Assembly (NCBI GenBank): GCA_045655805.1
Contig: JAZOPZ010000013.1
Coordinates: forward strand, 186,001-250,000
DNA: 64,000 nucleotides
DNA from: UBA11475 sp045655805
GTDB lineage: Bacteria > Bacillota > Clostridia > Christensenellales > Borkfalkiaceae
Reading direction: 5' to 3'
This document shows, piece by piece, positions 26,696-36,517 of the stretch; within the stretch, counting starts at the first letter, position 1, and the number at the start of each line of letters is the position of its first letter. A program made the position numbers and the translations under genes. Below the pieces are notes generated by a model, which was not told the DNA's origin, made no database searches, and saw only the letters and a program-made list of their open reading frames with translations.

Positions 26696-28063
26696 ATGAG
26701 GCAAAACTATTCGCTTATGGTGGGCGGTAATTTATACAAGAGAATATGTTTTTTAGCAATACCATCCATTATATGCATGCTTATAACGGCCGTTTATAAC
26801 GCTGCTGATACGTATTTCGTTAGCAGTTTTGGCGAAAGCGCTATTGCAGGCGTTTCGGTCGTTATGTCGTATATGAGTATAGTTCAAGCGTGCGGTTTCT
26901 TTTTTGGGCACGGCGCAGGCAATTATATGTCTAAATGTCTAGGGGCAAAGGATACGGACACGGCGTCACAAATTGCTGTGACTGGACTTTTGTATTCATT
27001 TGTTTTTGGGCTTGTTATTGCGGTTTTGTCACTTATTTTTATCGACCCACTAGTAGCGCTTTTATCTAATGCGACAATGACGGAATATACGAAAAATTAT
27101 TTTAAATACGTAATTTACGCTACTCCGTTTATGACGGCGTCGTTTACGCTTAATAATCAGTTGCGTTTTCAAGGTAGTGCTATTTACGGTATGTTTGGGC
27201 TTGGGATAGGTGCAATTCTAAACATAATACTAGACCCTATTTTAATTGAAGTTACGGGTGGGGTTCAAGGCGCTAGCATTGCTACGATGTTTTGTCAAAT
27301 TTTAAGTTTTTCTATTTTATTCGTAATGACTTATTTTGGCAATAATATTCGTCTAAAATTCAAAAATATTCGATTGTCGTTTGCATTTTTGAAAGAAATA
27401 ACGCGTGGTGGTGCGCCGAGTCTTTTAAGGCAGGGTATGGCGAGCGTTGCAACGGTTGTTTTAACTTTGCTGGTTAAACCTTACGGTGATTTTGCTATTG
27501 CAGGTGTTTCTATCGCTCAAAAAATTTCTTTTATAATGTTTTCAATTTTGCTTGGCTTTGGGCAAGGTTTTCAACCTGTATGCGGTTTTAATTACGGTGC
27601 AGGGAAGTACGATAGAGTTAAAAAATCTTTTTGGTTCACAGTTGCCGTTGGTACTGCGTATATGTTGATAGCAGGTATTTGCAGTGTGGTGTTTGCAGGA
27701 CCGTTAGTTTCTTTTTTTAACACTACGGACAATTCTCTTTCCGCTGAAAATATGGCAAAAGCCGTTGAGGTTGGTGAGCAAGTGTTGCGTTATCAAGGTT
27801 TGGCATTTCCACTTATGGGGTTTTATGTTGCCAGCAATATGATGATGCAAAATATCGGCAAGCCCGTTAGGGCGTCGGTATTAGCACTTTGCAGGCAAGG
27901 GATTGTTTTTATACCTATTTTATTCATACTTAACGCATCGCTGTCACTTAAGGGGATTATTTTAACGCAGTGTATAGCCGATTTGATTTCTTTTATGATA
28001 GCAATTCCGTTGCTTATTACCGTCTTAAAAGAAATTAACGATCTTGAACAACAAGATTCTTAA
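26696..28063 (+). CDS. MATE family efflux transporter
   Basis: Membrane exporter of the multidrug and toxin extrusion family, driven by Na+ or H+. 455 residues with 12 hydrophobic helices arranged as two homologous halves: the first opens with IPSIICMLITAVYNAADTYFV, the second with GGAPSLLRQGMASVATVVLT, and both carry the GFGQGFQPVCGFNYGA-type signature. The substrate cannot be predicted. It stands alone after the galE terminator. Confidence 0.92.
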   Translation: MRQNYSLMVGGNLYKRICFLAIPSIICMLITAVYNAADTYFVSSFGESAIAGVSVVMSYMSIVQACGFFFGHGAGNYMSKCLGAKDTDTASQIAVTGLLYSFVFGLVIAVLSLIFIDPLVALLSNATMTEYTKNYFKYVIYATPFMTASFTLNNQLRFQGSAIYGMFGLGIGAILNIILDPILIEVTGGVQGASIATMFCQILSFSILFVMTYFGNNIRLKFKNIRLSFAFLKEITRGGAPSLLRQGMASVATVVLTLLVKPYGDFAIAGVSIAQKISFIMFSILLGFGQGFQPVCGFNYGAGKYDRVKKSFWFTVAVGTAYMLIAGICSVVFAGPLVSFFNTTDNSLSAENMAKAVEVGEQVLRYQGLAFPLMGFYVASNMMMQNIGKPVRASVLALCRQGIVFIPILFILNASLSLKGIILTQCIADLISFMIAIPLLITVLKEINDLEQQDS

Positions 28064-28099
28064 AAGTTTATAAAACTTTAACAAAATTTTTACAAATGT

Positions 28100-28128
28100 T
28101 TGACAAAAGCGTTAATGAGTAGTATAAT
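28100..28128 (+). promoter_or_regulatory. Consensus sigma-70 promoter
   Basis: TTGACA (28100-28105) and TATAAT (28123-28128) with exact 17-base spacing, 52 bases before the ATG of the small membrane protein at 28181. Confidence 0.9.
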
Positions 28129-28180
28129 CAAGATATAAATTTACTTAATTTGTCAAAAATTGGGGTTTTTAGGTAGTTTT

Positions 28181-28630
28181 ATGCGCAAAGAGAATAAAGG
28201 TAAATCTTCAATAAAATCTTTATTGAAACCGGCACTTGTTGTGTCGGCGATTTTTGCGCTTTTGACTATTATTATTTTGAGAGAGTTTGCCGTTTTTACA
28301 AACGCTAATTCTGAACTTTTGACAAATACTGTTAATGGCAATGTAAAAGGCAATGCAGACATTTTTGGCAAGCGTGTTTTTGAACAAGTTAGTCAATACT
28401 TCTTTATGTGTGTTCAATACTTGTTTGTTGCGCTTACACAAGTTGCTTTTGCCGTAGTCGTAATCGGCGCAATCTTTTGCGTGATCGGGCTCATTGCAAG
28501 GTTATTAAATTCTTCTAGAAGAATTGAAAAGGAAATTAGTTTTGAAAGAGTGAACGACCAACTTTTTGACGCTCACGATTTTTCTGCTAAAAACGCAATC
28601 CCATTTTTAACAATACAAAACTTAAACTAA
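28181..28630 (+). CDS. Small membrane protein, unknown
   Basis: 149 residues from the ATG at 28181; an upstream in-frame TTG at 28160 has no ribosome site. A basic N-terminus (MRKENKGKSSIKS) precedes a helix at about 18-38, an extracytoplasmic loop of about 45 residues (NANSELLTNTVNGN), a second helix at about 80-110 and a charged cytoplasmic tail. No family recognised. It is a single-gene transcript with its own consensus promoter and terminator, so it is probably well expressed. Confidence 0.65.
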   Translation: MRKENKGKSSIKSLLKPALVVSAIFALLTIIILREFAVFTNANSELLTNTVNGNVKGNADIFGKRVFEQVSQYFFMCVQYLFVALTQVAFAVVVIGAIFCVIGLIARLLNSSRRIEKEISFERVNDQLFDAHDFSAKNAIPFLTIQNLN

Positions 28631-28637
28631 ATATTTA

Positions 28638-28662
28638 GGGCGCACTTTGTGCGTCCGTTTTC
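28638..28662 (+). terminator. Terminator after the small membrane protein
   Basis: GGGCGCAC, loop TTT, GTGCGTCC, then GTTTT. The rest of the 206-base gap to 28837 holds T-rich sequence but no promoter I trust. Confidence 0.75.
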
Positions 28663-28836
28663 CGTGCGTGATTACTCTCAAGTCTTATTTTTTATTAGTG
28701 TATTGCGCGCGGGTGGACGGTTTTTTTACGGTTGTATTATAGCAACTATTAAGAGCCGTTTTTTTGTTGTAAATTATTTATAATTGCTCACAATATCATG
28801 GAGTAGTTTATTCATTATACGATAGGAGAAAATATA

Positions 28837-31065
28837 ATGGTTTGGTACTATTTGATTGCCACGCTTTTTGCATTGATTACCTTTAGTGTATTTGTGCTGT
28901 TTAGAAAGTCGTCGGACAAACTCAAAAACTTGCTTTCAAAAATCGTTGCAGGCGTCTTGATGGGGCTGTTTTTTGCAAGGTTTATCGGTGGGGAATTCGT
29001 TATATCCGATACAATCGGCTTAAATATAACTTCACCATTTGGACCAAACGGCACGGGCAAAACCTTTATCTCGATGATTACGATTTGGCTTACCTTTACG
29101 GCTGAAATTGCTTTGGTAACTTATCCGTACTTTAAGTCACACGTGAAAAGTCTTACGCCGATAGTTAAATATTTTGCGCTCGCAGTATATTTACTTGCTT
29201 TTGCAACTATGCCATTAGTTAACGTTGCAATGGACGGCGTTATGGATAAAATCCATTGGAGGCATATCGTTTACGCTTGTGAAATCGGTGTGGCAATAGG
29301 TTACGCTTTAGTCGTATTACTTAAGAACTTGAAAATTCTTGAAAATTGGAGATTGCTTGTTCGTGCAAGTTTAGTACTCCTTTTAATGATACTTATAACT
29401 ATACCAAGTTATGGTATTCAAGTGTTGTACGGTTGGGGTAGTGAGTCAATAATGCTAGACGACTTTAGTATTGAACATCGTATAGCACTTTACGGAGCAA
29501 TACTTTTACCTATCGCTATTCACTTTATATTCCATAAGTATGAATACGAACAACGCCGTTATGCGCTTTTATATATGGCGCTCGCAACGCTTATATCGTA
29601 TTGTTATAAACACTCTTACGTTGACTTTATTGATATCACCGCGTGGCCGTTACACCTTTGTAACACGGCAATGTTTATAGTTCCGTTGTGTCTTGCGTTT
29701 AAACTCAAAAAGTTGTATTACTTCACCTTGTTTATAAACGTGCTTGGTGCATTACTCGCAATGGTATTGCCAAACGTTGATTTAATACTTGCTGAAGGTG
29801 GTAGAGAGGGTTGGCTCGTAGCGCATAACGTAAACTTCTGGCTCAACCACTACTGTGCGTTCTTTATGCCGATACTTATGATGTCTTTACGAATATTCGA
29901 AAGACCGAAGATGAAGCATTTTACTTGGTCGCTTATAGCGTTTGCAGTTTATTATTTAATCGTGTTATTTGCAAACTCATACCTTACTGCAGTAGCAGAA
30001 GTAGGAACTGATCCCGTTGACTTCTTCTACATCAACGGCGACTTTATAACTGACAAGTTAGGAGCAGATAAACTGCGCGAAAATTACGTAACAAAGATAC
30101 CGATATCGGGTGGTAGAGAAATGATTTTCTATCCATTGTTCCAAGCGTTATACTTCGTATCTTATGTAGCGTTATCGTTTGCGGTATGGTTCGTTTACGA
30201 ACAATTCTTTGAAATTGTCGATTTATACGGAACAATCGTTGCAAGAAACAAAAAGATAAGAGCGGACAGATTGGCGCTCGAAATACAATTAGGCGGAAGG
30301 AGTATTGATGAACCTATGAACCTTGAAGGACAAAACAAACTTATTTTAAGAAATTTCTCAAAAAGATATTCAACTAGCGACGTTTACGCTGTTAAAGATG
30401 CTAATCTTGAAATCGAAGGCGGTCAAATTTTCGGTTTCTTGGGACCAAACGGTGCAGGTAAGAGTACCATTATTAAAAGTATCGTTGGTATTCAAACTAT
30501 AACTTCAGGTTCAATTGAAGTTTGTGGCTACGACGTTGAAAAACAATCTGTAGGCGCAAAAATGCAAATCGGTTTCGTACCTGACCACTACGCTTTATAT
30601 GAAAATTTAACTGGTAGAGAATACGTTAACTATATTGCAGACCTTTACGGGGTTAGTGAAGAAGATCGTACTGCTAGAATTAACGAATACGTTGATAGAT
30701 TTAACTTAAAGGTTGCTATTGATAACCAAATGAGAACTTACTCACACGGTATGAAACAAAAGATAACTATTATGTCGGCGCTCGTTCACGACCCTAAAGT
30801 TTGGATTTTGGACGAACCACTTACAGGTTTGGACCCTGAAAGTATTTTCCAAGTTAAAGAATGTATGAAACACCACGCCGAAAAGGGCAATATCGTGTTC
30901 TTCTCAAGTCACATTATTGACGTAGTTGAAAGAATTTGTGATAAGATTGCTATTATTAAAAAGGGCGAAATTCAATGTGTAAGAACTATTAAAGATATTG
31001 AAGAAAAGGGTGAAAAACTCGAAGAATTCTATTTAGCAACGATAGGGGATTTAAGACATGACTGA
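28837..31065 (+). CDS. TMEM164/YwaF-like membrane domain fused to an ABC transporter ATPase
   Basis: 742 residues in two parts. Residues 1 to about 470 hold about 12 hydrophobic helices, with WPLHLCNTAMFIVPL (Cys275) followed by LFINVLGALLAMVLP, the hallmark of the TMEM164/YwaF family. After a charged linker, residues from about 505 form a complete ABC ATPase: Walker A GPNGAGKST (about 535), signature YSHGMKQ, Walker B VWILDEPLTGLDP and switch histidine FFSSHI. Animal TMEM164 has been described as a cysteine-dependent phospholipid acyltransferase; whether this one is catalytic is inference. The gene overlaps the next (permease) by 8 bases. RBS AGGAG. This fusion is not a standard ABC layout. 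Confidence 0.8.
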   Translation: MVWYYLIATLFALITFSVFVLFRKSSDKLKNLLSKIVAGVLMGLFFARFIGGEFVISDTIGLNITSPFGPNGTGKTFISMITIWLTFTAEIALVTYPYFKSHVKSLTPIVKYFALAVYLLAFATMPLVNVAMDGVMDKIHWRHIVYACEIGVAIGYALVVLLKNLKILENWRLLVRASLVLLLMILITIPSYGIQVLYGWGSESIMLDDFSIEHRIALYGAILLPIAIHFIFHKYEYEQRRYALLYMALATLISYCYKHSYVDFIDITAWPLHLCNTAMFIVPLCLAFKLKKLYYFTLFINVLGALLAMVLPNVDLILAEGGREGWLVAHNVNFWLNHYCAFFMPILMMSLRIFERPKMKHFTWSLIAFAVYYLIVLFANSYLTAVAEVGTDPVDFFYINGDFITDKLGADKLRENYVTKIPISGGREMIFYPLFQALYFVSYVALSFAVWFVYEQFFEIVDLYGTIVARNKKIRADRLALEIQLGGRSIDEPMNLEGQNKLILRNFSKRYSTSDVYAVKDANLEIEGGQIFGFLGPNGAGKSTIIKSIVGIQTITSGSIEVCGYDVEKQSVGAKMQIGFVPDHYALYENLTGREYVNYIADLYGVSEEDRTARINEYVDRFNLKVAIDNQMRTYSHGMKQKITIMSALVHDPKVWILDEPLTGLDPESIFQVKECMKHHAEKGNIVFFSSHIIDVVERICDKIAIIKKGEIQCVRTIKDIEEKGEKLEEFYLATIGDLRHD

Positions 31066-32812
31066 TAATATCCAAAAGAAAAACGCTTTCGCAGGTTTTT
31101 TCAAAAAGGTATTATCTAGCGTCAAAAAGATCTTTTTAGCGCTAAAAGATAAACTCTATCTTTTGAAAACTCTTACGATAATGCAACTCAAGGAAAAACT
31201 TGATATGAGTTACTTGAGGAGTTTTAGAAGAACACTTTTTAAGGCAATTTGGCTTATCGTTGAATTTGCTATTATAACCGTTGCATTAAGGTTAGTTCTT
31301 TCTTACGTTAAGATGTTGAGAATATTCTCGTATCTTGAAGTTATCCCTATAAGCGTAATTACGATTATATTTTCGTTTATGTTTATTTTATCGGTAATTT
31401 CAAGTACGGCAGGTCTTGTAAAATCGTTGTATTTTTCAAGGGACAATATGGTATTGTTGACCTTACCTGCAACTCCATCAATGGTATTTTTGAGCAAACT
31501 TGCAGTTTATTATTTGTACGAATTCCGTAAAAACTTTATGTTTACCATACCACTATTTATTGCGTTTGGTATGGTTAGCGAATATGGCTTTAGTTACTAT
31601 CCGTGGATTATACTCATGTTTGTATTTATTTCAGCGTTGCCTGTAATAATTGCATCACTTTTATCAATCCCGTTTATGTTCGTTTACCAATGGATTAGAA
31701 AATATAAAATTCTTCAATACACAGTTTACGCATTATGTGCGGCTTTAGGTGCATTATTAGTTATTGCAATTTTAACTATGTTGCCTGAAGAAATTGATAT
31801 TATGGAAAACTGGGGTAGTATTAAGAGAGAAGTACTTGTCTTTTTAGATAAGTTTAAGGAATTCTTCTTAATTGCTCCGTTACATTCGTTCACGCAACTC
31901 GTCGTTGGTAGTGACGTTGGTTTAACGGTTGAACTTTTTACTTCGAAAACACCAGTTAGATTACTGATTTTATTAGGAATAAGCATTGCTCTTTTAGCGC
32001 TTGCGTTTTTCCTTGCAAAACCACTTTTCTACAAAATGGCAAGCAAACCTTTTGAATATAACAAAAAGGCGCATGCAAAACAAAAAGCAAACAAAAAATT
32101 ACCAGGGTTCTTTTCTGCCCTTAAAAAGGAAGTTATTTCTGGCTTAAGAAACAACTCAATTTTAACTTTGGCTGTAGTTTTATTATTACTTATGCCAGTG
32201 GGCATTAGGGTTTTGAACCTTATTTACAATTCGATGAAGATGAGTAATACGGGTAAGGAATTCACCGTTGCTTTTAACGTACTTATCATACTTATGATTT
32301 TGCTTACGACTAACATTAAAATCGCAAGCGCATATAGTCGTGACGGGTCTACTGCATACCTTAATAAAATTCAACCACTCGGTTATGGCAAGTTGTTGTT
32401 TGCAAAACTTGTGATGAATTTATTGATTGGGTTAATTGGTACTATTGTTACTATGGTAGTTTATAAGAGCAGTGGTGCTCACGTATTACCAAAAGATTTG
32501 ATTTATATTGGCATAACCATATACGCAGTGTTTGTGGCACATCTATTCTGGAGTGCAGAAATGGATATTATGAACCCACAATACATGCAATACGCAACCT
32601 TTAACGAACAAGCAAATAACCCTAACGAAAATATGTCAGCATTACTCGTAGTGCTTTTATCGGCAATATTCTTCGTAATAGCATTGTTCTTCGGCAAGGA
32701 AACGGTTGGTACTCCTTGGCTTAAGATAACTATTATTTCACTAGTGTTTGCAGGAGTTAAGATTTTGACCTATTTTATGAAGATTAAGGCGTTCTACAAG
32801 GAGAAACAATAG
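31058..32812 (+). CDS. ABC transporter permease, multi-spanning
   Basis: 584 residues with about 12 hydrophobic helices in two blocks (about 60-270 and 300-580) separated by a basic cytoplasmic stretch (NKKAHAKQKANKKLPG). The layout resembles large exporter-type permeases of ABC-2/YthQ kind, and it starts inside the end of the ATPase gene, so the two are expected to form one transporter. The exported substrate is unknown. The two following genes encode extracytoplasmic proteins, which suggests transport linked to the cell surface. Confidence 0.75.
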   Translation: MTDNIQKKNAFAGFFKKVLSSVKKIFLALKDKLYLLKTLTIMQLKEKLDMSYLRSFRRTLFKAIWLIVEFAIITVALRLVLSYVKMLRIFSYLEVIPISVITIIFSFMFILSVISSTAGLVKSLYFSRDNMVLLTLPATPSMVFLSKLAVYYLYEFRKNFMFTIPLFIAFGMVSEYGFSYYPWIILMFVFISALPVIIASLLSIPFMFVYQWIRKYKILQYTVYALCAALGALLVIAILTMLPEEIDIMENWGSIKREVLVFLDKFKEFFLIAPLHSFTQLVVGSDVGLTVELFTSKTPVRLLILLGISIALLALAFFLAKPLFYKMASKPFEYNKKAHAKQKANKKLPGFFSALKKEVISGLRNNSILTLAVVLLLLMPVGIRVLNLIYNSMKMSNTGKEFTVAFNVLIILMILLTTNIKIASAYSRDGSTAYLNKIQPLGYGKLLFAKLVMNLLIGLIGTIVTMVVYKSSGAHVLPKDLIYIGITIYAVFVAHLFWSAEMDIMNPQYMQYATFNEQANNPNENMSALLVVLLSAIFFVIALFFGKETVGTPWLKITIISLVFAGVKILTYFMKIKAFYKEKQ

Positions 32813-32813
32813 T

Positions 32814-33398
32814 ATGAAAAAAGTTATTATTATATTTATCCTTGCAATCTTTGTAGTGTCAATCGTAATAGTAAACGTTTTCGGCAAGCCTATTGAACTT
32901 TCTGAAACAAACGTTTACATCAAAACTATTGAACTCGATTATTTATCGCTTGGGGTTGGCGACGATGAAGTAAAACTCGACGAAAACAGTGAAGAACACT
33001 TCTATCTTATGCCTGTTGTTGAAGACGGCGTTCAAAAGTTAATACCTACTTTCTATTTTACCTTTACTCCAGCGCCTGAAGGGCAATCTTACACGTCGGA
33101 CCCCTATAATATGGCGTCAAATCCTAACAATATATTTATAAGATTAAAGCACACTACGACGAGTGCTAATCCGGACGTTGAACCTGACAACCCTAACATT
33201 ACTGTTATTTCGAATAATGTTATAGGTACTACTGATACAGGTATCGTAGAAGGTAAAATGTATTATTTGATTGGTGACGAAAGTATTTTGCAAAACTCAA
33301 ATACAATCGTTTTCCACAAAAAAGGTATGGTTGATTTAACTATAACCGGCGCTGACGGCTTTGGCGCACAACTTCGTATTAGAATTATTGCTATGTAG
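32814..33398 (+). CDS. Membrane-anchored extracytoplasmic protein
   Basis: 194 residues: an N-terminal signal anchor (MKKVIIIFILAIFVVSIVIVNVFG) without a lipobox, followed by a beta-rich domain ending VDLTITGADGFGAQLRIRIIAM, which looks like an Ig-like fold edge. No family recognised. It begins one base after the permease stop, hence co-transcribed and probably part of the same surface system. Confidence 0.65.
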   Translation: MKKVIIIFILAIFVVSIVIVNVFGKPIELSETNVYIKTIELDYLSLGVGDDEVKLDENSEEHFYLMPVVEDGVQKLIPTFYFTFTPAPEGQSYTSDPYNMASNPNNIFIRLKHTTTSANPDVEPDNPNITVISNNVIGTTDTGIVEGKMYYLIGDESILQNSNTIVFHKKGMVDLTITGADGFGAQLRIRIIAM

Positions 33399-33455
33399 CA
33401 AAAACAATCGGGGTAATACCCGTTGATATAGAAAAACTTTTAAGGAGAAAAAATT

Positions 33456-36017
33456 ATGAAGAAATTTTTTAGCAAAGTTATTTCTGCGTTACTCGTAGTT
33501 TGTATGACGCTTGGTATGGTGTCTACGCTTACTGCGTGTGGTGGCGGTAAACTCAAGTTTGAAAGTTTCACTCTTGATATTACCGGTATTCAAACCAATT
33601 ATTCGCGTTATGATGAAGTAGATTTCTCGAATTTAAAGGCTACCGTTAAATACAGCGACAGTGCTGAAAACGTAACCGTTGGTATCGATAAACTTACTTT
33701 AACCTTGCCTGAAGGTTTAACGATTGATACTTTAACGCAAAATGCAGGTGACAAAGAGATTTCCGTTTCTTATCAAGATACCGTATTTACGGGCGTTGTT
33801 AGAACGGCGACCTTTACTATTAGCGTATTGACTAATGCAGAAGAATCTGGCAAGCACTATATCGTTTATGCTTACGACGCTCCTAACGCGTACGTAAAGT
33901 ATAAATCAAACGTAGCAAATGCAGGTACTGCAAACTATGGTGATACCAACTTTGAAGGTCAATTCTTCGGTTCTAACAGCACGGGTGTTGACACTACCTA
34001 TTATATCGGTACTGAAAACGACTTTAGGTTCGTTCCAATGATTACCGCTGCAGAAGTTGGTCAACTTCCAATTGGTTTAGATGCTTTCAGTTCACAAGTA
34101 GAAGTTGCTATTTATGATACCGACGTAAACAACTATGTTGCTCTTGAAAAAGTTTACGATGAGGAAAACGAAGCAATCGTAACCTACCAGGACGGCGAAA
34201 CCATTTACGCAGTAGCAAATACTTATAGACACACTTACGACTTTACCGACGACGCTATTGATGAAAAAGTTCAAATTAGCGTTGTGCCTGACGTTTCTTT
34301 CTATGAAGACGTTAACGGTGAAGCGTTTGACCCAGCAGTTATTCAAGCAACCGTTATTAAGGCAATGAATATTTATACCGCTGACGAACTTTCTGCTCTT
34401 GACAACGTAAACGATGAACACGCAGGTCTTGAAGAAGGCGGTATTACGGTTGGCGATTGGCAAGCATTTAAACAAACCAAGGGCATTGGTACTGCACAAG
34501 GTGGTATCATTTTCCACAACGATATTAAACTTACCTCTAACAATTTACCTGAAAGTTTTACTTGGAAGTATAGTGAAGTTATGGGTAACGGTCAAGGTCC
34601 TAATGGTGAATACAAGTACAGCTACGAGATCAACAAACAAATATATTATATATATATGGATAGTTATATCTTTGATACTTTAACTGTTTATAAGAGAGAA
34701 ATTGCTAACGAAACCTTCAACTTTATCGGTAACTACTTTACTCTTGACGTTGAAAGTTTACCTATTATTGCATCACCTAGTGTAAACCCTAACGAATATT
34801 ACAACTATGGTAACGGTAATGAGAGAAATAAAGACTACTCTAATACTCAATTATTCAGATTCTCACCACAAAGAGCAAACTACTCTGATGACACTCCTCC
34901 TGTAAATGGTACTTTAAATATGAAGAACCTTAGCGTTAAAGGTAACTCATTTATTTCTGACCTTACTGATGGTGCTGGCAACCTCGTATATAATGGTGGT
35001 CTCATTATGATGCAATCTTGCGTTAATAATGGTGGTTCACAAGGTGAAAATACAAAACTCACTATGAACTTAAACAACATTATTACTAAACACTTCTTCA
35101 TCTGCTACAAGCCTGAAATGAGTACTGTTCTTAACTTAAAGAATGTTAAGTGCTTTGACTCTAACCAAAACGCAATATTCTCAATTTCTAATTCAGTTAT
35201 TAATATTGAAGACAGTTATATGCAACGTGCGGGTGGTCCACTTATCATTATGCAATACAGATGGTGGGACGGCGATACTGAAGATATTGGTACTATTCGT
35301 GAATATCAAATCCCTGTTGTAAACGCAACTCGTTCAGTTCTTGAAAGTTACGTTACCGGCAAAGAACTTTGGTTCAATATGGTTGGTGCATCTTCTTACT
35401 TTGATTTAATTATTCCACAAAACATAGCATTCACCAACTTTGGTCGTTCGTTTTTAAGTTATGAAGAAGGTCGTGAAGGAAAGATGAACTTCGTAGCACT
35501 TTCATTGTCAGACGGTACTAACGCAGGTGATCTTATCGGCAACTTAGATGCACAAGCAAAATTCAGTTATCACTATGGCGACAATAAGTCAGTAGTACTC
35601 AACAGAATTCACACCGTTGGTTCTTATAATGCTGACAAGTATGATGAAGAAGTGCTTAAATTCGGTAGAGATACCAACTCTGTATTAAAAGCAGTTGACG
35701 CATTTGGTGGTCCTATGGTAGTTAACTTTGACGAAAGTGATACTCATAGAATTATTCTTCCACTTCGCGCTGATGGTAAACCTACGACTTCTGCAATTGC
35801 AAATGCAATCTTTGGTGACCCAACCAACGTTGGCAATGCATTGGCTAACAATAACCCATCTTTAATATTACCACTCGCACCTACTGACATTACTGCTGGA
35901 AACGTGACATTTAAGGGTGATGCTACCATTGCAAAAGTTATGACTAACGACTTTATGGCTCTTAACTATGGTGGTTTTGGTATGGTATTAGGTCTTTTTG
36001 ACGTACCACAAGCATAA
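33456..36017 (+). CDS. Large surface lipoprotein with bacterial Ig-like domain
   Basis: 853 residues. The signal peptide ends in the lipobox LTAC followed by GGG, so the mature protein should carry a lipid on its cysteine (about residue 28). Residues about 35-130 look like a bacterial Ig-like (Big) domain (FTLDITGIQTNYSRYDEVDFSNLKATVKYSD). The middle and C-terminus, rich in short Asn-containing strands (LNMKNLSVKGNSF, VLNLKNVKCFDSNQ, VINIEDSYMQRAGG), suggest a right-handed beta-helix. RBS AAGGAG. It is the last gene of the ABC/TMEM164 operon and could be its client or its substrate-binding partner. Confidence 0.75.
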   Translation: MKKFFSKVISALLVVCMTLGMVSTLTACGGGKLKFESFTLDITGIQTNYSRYDEVDFSNLKATVKYSDSAENVTVGIDKLTLTLPEGLTIDTLTQNAGDKEISVSYQDTVFTGVVRTATFTISVLTNAEESGKHYIVYAYDAPNAYVKYKSNVANAGTANYGDTNFEGQFFGSNSTGVDTTYYIGTENDFRFVPMITAAEVGQLPIGLDAFSSQVEVAIYDTDVNNYVALEKVYDEENEAIVTYQDGETIYAVANTYRHTYDFTDDAIDEKVQISVVPDVSFYEDVNGEAFDPAVIQATVIKAMNIYTADELSALDNVNDEHAGLEEGGITVGDWQAFKQTKGIGTAQGGIIFHNDIKLTSNNLPESFTWKYSEVMGNGQGPNGEYKYSYEINKQIYYIYMDSYIFDTLTVYKREIANETFNFIGNYFTLDVESLPIIASPSVNPNEYYNYGNGNERNKDYSNTQLFRFSPQRANYSDDTPPVNGTLNMKNLSVKGNSFISDLTDGAGNLVYNGGLIMMQSCVNNGGSQGENTKLTMNLNNIITKHFFICYKPEMSTVLNLKNVKCFDSNQNAIFSISNSVINIEDSYMQRAGGPLIIMQYRWWDGDTEDIGTIREYQIPVVNATRSVLESYVTGKELWFNMVGASSYFDLIIPQNIAFTNFGRSFLSYEEGREGKMNFVALSLSDGTNAGDLIGNLDAQAKFSYHYGDNKSVVLNRIHTVGSYNADKYDEEVLKFGRDTNSVLKAVDAFGGPMVVNFDESDTHRIILPLRADGKPTTSAIANAIFGDPTNVGNALANNNPSLILPLAPTDITAGNVTFKGDATIAKVMTNDFMALNYGGFGMVLGLFDVPQA

Positions 36018-36030
36018 TTAAAACTTAATA

Positions 36031-36062
36031 AAAAAGTCTGCCGTAAAGGTAGGCTTTTTTAT
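36031..36062 (+). terminator. Terminator after the lipoprotein gene
   Basis: AAAAGTCTGCC and GGTAGGCTTTTT pair with two wobbles, then a T run. It separates the ABC operon from the his operon. Confidence 0.85.
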
Positions 36063-36161
36063 TTTGTTTATAAATAGGACATAAGTGTTTGTTATAAATA
36101 TTTTCACCCGCTTTTTTCTTGCGTATTTTTATAAAACATATTAAAATATATACGTAAATAG

Positions 36162-36190
36162 TTGACTTTATCGCTTTACCGTGCTAAAAT
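36162..36190 (+). promoter_or_regulatory. Promoter of the yerC-his operon
   Basis: TTGACT (36162-36167) and TAAAAT (36185-36190) with 17-base spacing, 31 bases before the yerC ATG. Confidence 0.8.
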
Positions 36191-36197
36191 GGTAAAG
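36174..36197. promoter_or_regulatory. Inverted repeat over the his -10, candidate YerC operator
   Basis: CTTTACC (36174-36180) and GGTAAAG (36191-36197) are perfect arms 10 bases apart. The -10 lies between them, so binding would block RNA polymerase. The first gene of the transcript is the TrpR-like regulator itself. Confidence 0.6.
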
Positions 36198-36220
36198 TAA
36201 TAAAGTATAGAGAGGGGAAA

Positions 36221-36517
36221 ATGGTTAATTTTTCAATCGAAAATTTTGATGATTTTTTTGAAGCAGTATTAAAACTTAAGTCGGTTGACGATTGTAGAAA
36301 GTTTTTCGACGATATTTGCACTATTAAAGAGTTGCAAGATTTATCGCAAAGGCTTCAGGTTGCTAGGCTTTTGATGCAAGGTTGTAATTACCTTGAAGTT
36401 TCAAAGCAAACTGGTGCCAGCACGGCGACGATTAGTCGTGTTAACAAGTGCCTTAACTACGGTGGTGGTGGCTATTCACTCGTTATAAAAGGGGGAGAGG
36501 ACGATGCAAAACTTTAA
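36221..36517 (+). CDS. yerC: YerC/YecD family TrpR-like regulator
   Basis: 98 residues of the TrpR-related YerC family: helices around DICTIKELQDLSQRLQVARLLMQG followed by the helix-turn-helix NYLEVSKQTGASTATISRVNKCL. Members of this family next to his genes have been proposed to be histidine-responsive repressors (HisR). Here it is first in the his operon, overlaps hisZ by 14 bases and lies just downstream of an inverted repeat, all consistent with autoregulated control of histidine synthesis. GAGGGG precedes the ATG. Confidence 0.88.
   Translation: MVNFSIENFDDFFEAVLKLKSVDDCRKFFDDICTIKELQDLSQRLQVARLLMQGCNYLEVSKQTGASTATISRVNKCLNYGGGGYSLVIKGGEDDAKL

Noticed and set aside
28837..29080. Second Walker A-like motif (GPNGTGKT) near residue 70 of the TMEM164/ABC fusion
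   Set aside because: It lies in a loop between membrane helices, without Walker B or fold context; probably chance.
34640..34670. AT dinucleotide run in the lipoprotein gene as a phase-variable repeat
   Set aside because: The run is short and interrupted, and it encodes in-frame Ile/Tyr codons; no evidence of slippage.
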